Assembly (NCBI GenBank): GCA_001275005.1
Contig: JWZX01000278.1
Span: 1-10,150, forward strand
Direction: 5' to 3'
Length of the DNA: 10,150 bases
Origin: Chrysochromulina tobinii
Lineage: Eukaryota > Haptophyta > Prymnesiales > Chrysochromulinaceae
Translations under genes and position numbers: made by a program
Notes under the pieces: model-generated
The model's database searches: none
Told to the model about the DNA's origin: nothing
The model's input: the letters and a program-made list of their open reading frames with translations, nothing else
In this document: positions 1-5,378 of the stretch, one piece after another
Layout of the letters: every line of letters begins with the position of its first letter
Numbering within the stretch: position 1 is the first letter of the stretch

Positions 1-275
1 GCCATCGCATCCGCCGCCATCGGCGCCGCCGCCCTCGACCCCACCGCCCTCGCTCCCGCAACCCTTCGCCACCGCCGCCCTCGCCCTCGCCTCCACCGCC
101 CTCGCTCCCGCCGTTGCCCTCGCTCCCGCCGCCCTCGGCGTCGCCCAGCCCGCCGCCGCCATCACCACCGCCTCCATGCAACCCGCCCGAGCCACACCCG
201 CCCCCCCACCGCCGCCCTCGCCCTCACCCCCTGAACCCTCTCCCCCACCATCGCCGAAGCCACCATCGCCGGAGA
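1..275 (+). repeat. PPSP stalk of gene 1 with two compensating frame changes
   Basis: Low-complexity CCG/CCC/TCG sequence encoding a Pro/Ser rod of the kind found in hydroxyproline-rich extracellular proteins of algae. The Pro-Ser reading is in frame 2 for about 2-60, in frame 0 for about 63-200, and in frame 2 again from about 206 onward. The switches fall in C runs: CCC at 62-64 (one C too many) and seven Cs at 201-207 (one C too few). Read straight through in frame 2, the middle stretch becomes Ala/Leu-rich but stays open. Either two small indels arose (in evolution or in the assembly) or the Ala/Leu reading is real. No GT...AG intron is evident across either switch. Confidence 0.65.
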
Positions 276-964
276 TGAGCGTCGTTGACTTCGCCCTCGA
301 GCTCGCCGGCGACGTCTCCTCCTTCACCCCGAGCGTGCGTACCGAGATGAAGAGTGCGATTGCGGCTCGGGCGGGCGTCGACCCATCGGCGGTGGAGTTG
401 ACTGTCACGTCGGGCAGCGTCATCGTTGGCGTGCGCATCCTCACGCCAACGGTCATGGCGACCTCGGTGCAGTCGACAATGGCCAGCGCGACGAGCAACT
501 CGAGCAGCGCGACCGCTCTGCTCGCGAGCGTCACTGGCGTCCCGATCGCCGTGCTTGCGGTCGTGACGGCACCCACTGCTACGGCGGACGTCGCACCGCC
601 GCCGCCGCCGCCGCCAAACGCCCCCTTTGTCATCAGCGCCGGAGGGGGCGAGATCAACATCTCGTCATCGTCCTCGTCCCTCGTCATCAGCGCCGGTGGG
701 GGCGAGATCAACATCTCGTCATCGTCCCTCGTCATCGCCTCGCTGGCCGTGAGTGCGGCGCTTCTGTGCGGCCTGGTCATCTGCTGCACGGCGATGGTCT
801 GCTGGTGGATGAGGCGCAGGGCAGTCGAGCTGCGGCGCCAAGACGTCAACGACAGGCCACGCAATACATCCGCGGGCACGACCTCCGCAGACAAGCTTCC
901 TAAGCAGCAGCCACACAATCGCAGCAGGGCGAGGGTTATAGCCTTGTCACCACCTCCACTGCTC

Positions 965-1016
<52 letters not shown>

Positions 1017-1600
1017 GCATCGAGATGAGCGGTCGCTTCGACCGCCATTCCTCCGAAACGGAAGGCTCGTCCCATGCAGACGGTGCCGAGGGTGGCGCAC
1101 AGCCGACGATGGCGGGCGTCATCGGCGCTTCGGGTAGTAACACGATCCGCACGCGCATAATGGCGGAGCGCTCGCGCATGCAGGACATGCCCGACATGGT
1201 GAGCCAGCAAAAGGAGGAGGTACAGAATGCGGCGGTGATGCCGGCGCGGGATACCAGGGTAACTACCAGTACCAAGGGACCCGGCGCTCCTTCTAAGGAC
1301 GATGCCTCGCCGCCGCCATACGCGCCGCAGACCGCCTCGTCCGAGGGCGCATTGCATGCATTCCAGGTCTGGACCTCTCGGAGCATAGGGGGCGCCTTGC
1401 ACGCATTCGAGGTCCAGGGAGCCTCTCGGAGCATAGGGGGCGCCTTGCATGCATTCGAGGTCCAGGGAGCCTCTCGGAGCATAGGGGGCGCCGCCCCAGT
1501 TGTGATGCCGCATTTGGGTGAGGACTCCATCGTGCTGCAGGAGGCAGATATCGCCAACTTCTGTGTGATGTGTGATATTGAGGCCGAGTTGGACGCTTGA
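1..1600 (+). CDS. 3' end of a PPSP-stalk, SEA-like, single-pass membrane protein (gene 1)
   Basis: Family not named; probably the C-terminal part of a cell-surface protein acting at the plasma membrane. Frame 2 (position modulo 3) is open from the left edge to the TGA at 1598-1600, so the ATG at 176 is not a convincing start: Pro/Ser stalk sequence precedes it. Numbering from that ATG, residues 2-33 are a PPSP stalk; about 34-133 form a compact mixed domain resembling the SEA-like domain seen before membrane helices in many protist proteins; 141-147 are seven prolines; 152-187 hold a duplicated 'VISAGGGEINISS' segment; 185-212 are one hydrophobic helix followed by RRR, which fits an outside-to-inside topology. 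The tail (213-474) is basic, has 18 glycines (264-281), a PPPY motif and three copies of a 16-residue repeat, and ends acidic. N-X-S sequons lie only on the proposed outer side. Upstream exons and the true start lie outside the window. Confidence 0.75.
629..730 (+). repeat. 54-bp in-frame tandem duplication beside the membrane helix
   Basis: Two copies start at 629 and 683. Each encodes 'VISAGGGEINISS' followed by a short serine run; the second copy is six bases shorter. Each adds one N-I-S glycosylation sequon between the SEA-like domain and the membrane helix, so the duplication lengthens the extracellular juxtamembrane linker. Confidence 0.85.
728..823 (+). other. Transmembrane helix and stop-transfer signal in gene 1
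   Basis: About 24-27 consecutive uncharged, mostly hydrophobic residues containing CGLVICC and ending in CWWM, followed at once by three arginines. The positive-inside rule puts the PPSP/SEA-like side outside and the polyglycine tail inside. Three cysteines lie near the inner face and could be acylated (inference). Confidence 0.85.
965..1018 (+). repeat. GGC microsatellite encoding 18 glycines
   Basis: Eighteen glycine codons, nearly all GGC, in the proposed cytoplasmic tail. The pure trinucleotide run is expected to vary in length between alleles. The opposite strand reads as polyalanine, which explains the spurious minus-strand reading frame here. Confidence 0.95.
1346..1490 (+). repeat. 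Three-copy 45/48-bp coding repeat in the gene 1 tail
   Basis: Copies start at about 1346, 1391 and 1439 (periods 45 and 48 bp) and encode GALHAFEVQGASRSIG; the first copy is a divergent, one-residue-shorter version. The last two copies are almost identical in DNA, so they are recent. The unit is amphipathic and unlike the rest of the tail. No known domain is recognised. Confidence 0.9.
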
Positions 1601-1617
1601 GCCTGTGAGCCGGTGTG

Positions 1618-1712
1618 ATGTGTGAAGTGTGCGTAGCGTACATGTACACTGTCACTGATGTGTGAAGTCACTGATGTATGAAGTGTGCGTACATGTACAC
1701 TGTCACTGATGG
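1618..1712 (+). repeat. 51-bp direct repeat in the 3' flank of gene 1
   Basis: Two copies of 'TGAAGTGTGCGT...ACATGTACACTGTCACTGATG' lie just after the stop codon. Each contains the 10-bp perfect palindrome GTACATGTAC (1638-1647 and 1689-1698). The word TGTGATGTGTGA also overlaps the last codons of gene 1, so the repeat may have grown out of the coding end. No poly(A) signal can be assigned with confidence. Confidence 0.8.
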
Positions 1713-1982
1713 TAGGAGCACCTCCACACTCCATTCGAGTCGACCGCAACGCGATGATCACGAGAGACACCGATCGGAGCTCTGGGAGCATGGCTCTGAG
1801 GCGGCTCCAACGTCTAAGCGATGGAGCTCCTCGCGTCTGAAAGGATGCTAGAAAGGCGTGAGCGGGCGACGATAATTATCGTATTAGGTCGGTGTGTATG
1901 TTCCATCTTCCAACACACCAGAACAGTTGACACCATTCACATCGCCACATCACGGGTCACGGCCCATTCGACGGACATTCGG
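1713..1982. other. Intergenic stretch, nothing recognised
   Basis: About 270 bases between the two 3'-flank repeats. The only open frame of note (from 1821) runs into the tandem repeat downstream, has no recognisable composition or domain, and is not called. Confidence 0.6.
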
Positions 1983-2106
1983 CTTCTCTCGCGCCTGGAG
2001 AGTACACAGTTGACACGTAACGTCGAACCAAGGATCACTTGCCCGCTTCTCTCGCGCCTGGAGAGTACAGTTGACACGTAACGTCGAACCAAGGATCACT
2101 TGCCCG
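1983..2106 (+). repeat. 63-bp tandem duplication
   Basis: Copies at 1983-2045 and 2046-2106 both begin CTTCTCTCGCGCCTGGAGAG and end ACCAAGGATCACTTGCCCG. They differ by a two-base deletion (ACACAGTTG versus ACAGTTG) in the second copy. No coding role is seen. Confidence 0.9.
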
Positions 2107-2184
2107 GGGTCGGCCGTTGGATGACGATCGCGCCGTTTTGGTAGCGGCGCACCGCGGGCCGATTCGCAGCGGCGCGCCACCCGA

Positions 2185-2314
2185 GCTGCCGCGCAGCCCA
2201 ATAGCCTACGCACACCTGATGAGGGGAGCAATCAATGGCAATCAACGGCAATCAATAGCAATCAAGCTGCCGCGCAGCCCAATAGCCTACGCACACCTGA
2301 TGAGGGGAGCAATC
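2185..2314 (+). repeat. 49-bp direct repeat introducing the GCAATC arrays
   Basis: An identical 49-bp segment starting GCTGCCGCGCAGCCCAATAG occurs at 2185-2233 and 2266-2314 (offset 81 bp). Each copy runs directly into a block of 10-bp GCAATC repeats, so the composite unit (leader plus decamers) appears to have been duplicated and the second decamer block then expanded. Confidence 0.9.
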
Positions 2315-2388
2315 GACGGCAATCGATGGCAATCAAGAGCAATCGACGGCAATCAACGGCAATCAATGGTGATCAATGGCAATCAAAG
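2228..2388 (+). repeat. Decamer minisatellite, GCAATC core every 10 bp (blocks 1 and 2)
   Basis: The word GCAATC starts at 2228, 2238, 2248 and 2258 (block 1) and at 2309, 2319, 2329, 2339, 2349, 2359 and 2379 (block 2), with a degenerate copy at 2369. The spacing is exactly 10 bp throughout each block. Bases between cores vary (ga, cg, tg, ta before the core; aa or ga after it), so the core is better conserved than the spacer. Confidence 0.9.
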
Positions 2389-2442
2389 GCACACCGCCTC
2401 TGCCGCGTCTGTTGGGAAGGTGCCGACGTGGCTCTCTCCGCT

Positions 2443-2489
<47 letters not shown>
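2443..2489 (+). repeat. GCC microsatellite
   Basis: About 15 uninterrupted GCC units, with CTG/GCT variants at both borders. It reads as poly-Pro, poly-Ala or poly-Arg depending on frame and produces several overlapping open frames on both strands, none supported by flanking protein-like sequence. Confidence 0.95.
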
Positions 2490-2553
2490 TGCCGCTGGCT
2501 GCACCACCGGCGCCATGGCCGCTGCCCACCACGCCGAGATCGGCGACCACCTG

Positions 2554-2563
2554 CCATATAAGG
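2554..2563 (+). promoter_or_regulatory. CArG-like / TATA-like element CCATATAAGG
   Basis: A perfect match to CC(A/T)6GG, the MADS-box (SRF type) binding consensus, which also contains TATAA. It sits in GC-rich sequence between two GCAATC arrays. A single 10-bp match is weak evidence, and no transcript start next to it can be shown. Confidence 0.25.
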
Positions 2564-2589
2564 GTGGTGCACCAAGGCGCGAATGAGTC

Positions 2590-2629
2590 GCAATCAGTCG
2601 CAATCAGTCGCAATTAGAGGCAATTAGGT
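2590..2629 (+). repeat. Decamer minisatellite, block 3
   Basis: GCAATC at 2590 and 2600 and GCAATT at 2610 and 2620 continue the same core and 10-bp spacing as blocks 1 and 2, after a gap of about 200 bp containing the GCC microsatellite. Spacers here are mostly AGTC. Confidence 0.85.
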
Positions 2630-3300
2630 GTCATCACGACCGACCGACCGACCCGCTACCACGCGACGCTACGTTTCTTATTCTTTAACCTGACCAGCAG
2701 GTTAGCTTCAGTCTAACTTCAGAGATCAGAGCGTTTGACCCTGCACCCGAACCTGCTCCCCGGCCCCGAGAGCGAGTTAAGAGTTGATGAGTTGTGTACA
2801 TGTAGTCTATGTGCTGGGAGAGACCGACCTCACTAGCGAAATTGAGTAGCCCGAGAGAGCGAGTACTCAGTACTTGTGTTGACAGAGGGGAGCGGAGCCG
2901 TCCTTTGAGACGCTGGTGTGGTGAGCGCGGGGGGGCCGCGATGTAACTGACTGACTGACTGACTGTGAGTTGTGTACAGTGTTTCCCGAGCCGCGACGGC
3001 GTTTTTTGGGGCCCTATAATACCATAATATCATATCGATTACCTGCAGCACAGAAATCATCTCCATCAATAGAGTCTGCTGGGACTGAGCGAGTACCAAA
3101 CCGTGTTCCACGAGCGGTTGTACCAGCAAGACCACGCTTGGACGCTACACTCGTACGAACATGGTTTTCGAACAATGGCACCCGTGTACGCGCCAGCCGT
3201 GGCTTCGAGCCCCAACAGGGTCGTCCCGGACGGCATGCAATTCTCAATAAGGCGACGGTTGGCCGTTTTGTAACGTAACTGTAACACTTGTTACTCAATG
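2630..3300. other. Intergenic stretch of lower GC, no gene recognised
   Basis: Contains a short CGAC run (about 2638-2653), a perfect inverted repeat TAACCTG/CAGGTTA (2686-2704, 5-nt loop), a (CTGA)n microsatellite (about 2946-2966) and a small inverted repeat GTAAC/GTTAC (3281-3294). Overlapping open frames occur on both strands between about 2830 and 3290, the longest on the minus strand, but none resembles a family I know. The stretch could hold a decayed gene or the 5' control region of gene 2. Confidence 0.5.
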
Positions 3301-3673
3301 CGTCCACGATCAAAACCGGCACGCAGTCTATCGATTCTGCCTGCCCTGCTCGCGCGCGCAAAGGTATCCGTCTGCACTACCGTCGGCCTGGCCCCGAGCG
3401 CAGACGCGTACGATCATCGCGCGCTCCCATGCCCAGCGCCGTGCCGCGCGCGCGTGGCGCCAGCCCCGCAGCGCCCGCGCCGAGCAATTGCGCTGCTGGG
3501 CACGCCCGCGCCGAGCAACTTCGCTGGGCGCGCACGCGTGCGAGCCAACCCAGTGGCCGCACGCCGGCGATCGATATCGCGCGACTCATCGCGCGCTACC
3601 CGCCCGCCTGCTTTCCTACGCAGATTTCATCTTGAAGAACTTCAAGACACCGAACCCGAGAGCCTCAAGATTA
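3301..3673 (+). promoter_or_regulatory. 5' flank / possible 5'UTR of gene 2
   Basis: Very GC-rich, with many GCGCGC steps. A pyrimidine-rich CTTTCCTACGCAG (ending at 3623) resembles a 3' splice site and is followed by about 50 A/C-rich bases before the ATG at 3674, so a 5'UTR intron is plausible. An ATG at 3298 opens a 298-codon Arg/Ala/Pro-rich frame through this stretch, which I regard as a GC artefact. No clear TATA box lies directly upstream. Confidence 0.35.
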
Positions 3674-4924
3674 ATGCTGCGCCTTCTGCTCGTCGCTTTA
3701 CCACTTGTCGTCGCATCGCCGGCGGCGTTCGACGCACAGGATATCGACGCCCTTCAGTTCGAGGTGCAGTTTCCGCTGCAGATCGAGGTGCGATCTCCGC
3801 CCGAGTCCTACTAGAGTCCTACCCGAGTCCCGCCCTCTTCGCCCAGCCGCCACGCGAGAACAACACGACAGTCCCGACACACACTCCACTCCGCACGCAC
3901 GACACCCGCCAACCGCACACGTCGCAATGGACGCGCCTCGGCGCTAGAATGCGGGCAAGACGATCCAACCTTCGATCTACTTCGTCACCAACCTCATCAC
4001 AGCCCAGGGATACCAACCCACCATCCACAGGTGTGCCCCCCAGCCCGGCCGGCTATCTCGCATGCGGCGCAGCTTCGGTCGGCCCTGCCGCTGCGCGCGA
4101 TATGCGCGCGAGGCCGTTGCGCATGCTGCACGTGCACGTGCACGAGGCCGCGCGCGCGCGCGATGTCCGCTCCCGCGCCTGCACGACTCCGTAGACTCCG
4201 CGCCCACCGAGGCGCGATGCAACTTACGCTGGCCATCGGCACGTGCGAACGCGCCGCCTCGCTTGTTTTGCTGACGGCTTGCGCGTTGCTTCCCCGACGC
4301 AGGCAGCCGCGGCTGCGAGCGATCGGGCACGACGGCCACCTCGCCCTCGACATCTCCGCCACACGACCGGTAGGTGCAACGTCGACACCACAGTCACAAG
4401 AGGATCCGGCCGCCGTCACGCCAACGCTCTCCCGCATGGCCCAGGCGGCGTGGACCTGTGCCTCTTAAGCCGGGCGCGGGCGTCCTCGAGGCTGCGGCCC
4501 CTATGCGGCCCCGTCGGCGCACTGCTCGACCCACTCACCATCAACAGCGGCCCCGTCGACTCCGTCCTGGTCATCGGCGCCATGCGAACCAAGGGCGTTG
4601 TCACGCCGGCGCCGCCTCTCGCCACGGGTCCACCACATCACCGCCTCTCGCACGACGCCAGCCCACACTCACCTGTGTAGCACTCGCCTGCATCTATACA
4701 CACCACACACTCACGTCACCGCTTGCCACTCCCAGCCCGCTTCCACTCCACCGCCCGTGCCCAGCTGACACGTTTGTCGTGCCTGCGCGCAGCCCTCGCA
4801 CGACAAGACCTTCTCGCCGCCCGCGGCGGTCGGCGAGACCCCTGGTTCGTCCTACCAGCTTCATGAGGACAACAACGCCTCGGTCGCTACCGGCCAGGGC
4901 GCAACGCACGATGAGCCGCTTGCG
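3674..4924 (+). CDS. Proposed 5' exons of gene 2: signal peptide and N-terminal region (five exons)
   Basis: Exon 1 (3674-3787) starts with an ATG encoding MLRLLLVALPLVVASPAAFD, a textbook secretory signal peptide with a likely cut after a small residue near position 17. Stops soon follow in that frame, so I propose splicing: exon 2 3948-4030, exon 3 4303-4373, exon 4 4445-4674, exon 5 4793-4924, then the long exon from 5231. Donors are GTGCGA, GTGTGC, GTGCAA, GTGTAG and GTGCGC; acceptors end TAG or CAG. Every junction keeps phase and skips the in-frame stops, and joined frames read as protein (for example AGKTIQPSIYFVTNLITAQG, GHDGHLALDISATRP, GSSYQLHEDNNASVATGQG). No domain is recognised. 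Exons 1, 2 and 5 look best. Exon 4 is least sure: a GTAGGT donor at 4370 would join exon 3 directly to exon 5, also in phase. Transcript data would decide. Confidence 0.45.
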
Positions 4925-5230
4925 GTGCGCGCAATCACTGCACTGCACGAGTGCGAGCGCAATCACTGCACGAGTGCGAGCCAGGCGCCAGCAGGCCGCG
5001 CCCATTACGGCGCCCTATTTCCCCAAGGGGACGCCTATGGCCACCGCGCCATGATCGCCCCTGCCTCTCCACGCCCAGTACGGCGCCTTCGTTGCCAGGG
5101 GATGCCTGTGGCCACCACGGCATGATCGCCCCTGCCTCCACCCGCCACGTGGCATGTCCACGCCACGCAGCCATGCTCTCCCAATGAGCTCACGACCGAG
5201 CGATGGTACGCTGCCATCTCTCGCCCGCAG
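4925..5230 (+). other. Proposed intron 5 with a 73-bp tandem duplication
   Basis: Starts GTGCGC and ends in a pyrimidine-rich CTCTCGCCCGCAG. Inside are a short repeat of GCAATCACTGCACGAGTGCG (about 4931-4980) and two imperfect copies of a 73-bp unit (5006-5078 and 5079-about 5150), each containing TACGGCGCC and CATGATCGCCCCTGCC. The open frames crossing it follow from high GC content. Confidence 0.45.
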
Positions 5231-5345
5231 GTGCATTCGGGCAAGACGACCGACACGGCGCTCTCGCCTTCGCAGCCACCGGTCTCCAGCCCACCGCGCC
5301 CCCCCGCGTCAACATCTCTGGCACCCGCGGCACCGCCTCCTCCGC

Positions 5346-5378
<33 letters not shown>

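Noticed and set aside
176-178. ATG as the start of gene 1
   Set aside because: The frame is open to the left edge and PPSP stalk sequence precedes it; no signal peptide follows this ATG.
2309-2388. CRISPR-like array
   Set aside because: The unit is only 10 bp with no unique spacers, and the setting is eukaryotic.
2117-2617. Open frame with a GNQRQSIAI-like periodic peptide and polyproline
   Set aside because: The periodicity is a by-product of the 10-bp DNA repeat (three units give 30 bp, ten codons) and there is no ATG start or protein-like flank.
2686-2704. TAACCTG/CAGGTTA hairpin as a terminator
   Set aside because: No U-tract follows, no gene ends nearby, and bacterial-type termination does not apply here.
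4129-4143. CACGTGCACGTG as an E-box/G-box pair
   Set aside because: It lies in a proposed intron within alternating GC/GT simple sequence and has no independent support.
3298-4194. 298-codon ATG frame, Arg/Ala/Pro-rich
   Set aside because: Composition is that of random GC-rich DNA, it crosses proposed introns, and the competing frame holds a clear signal peptide at 3674.
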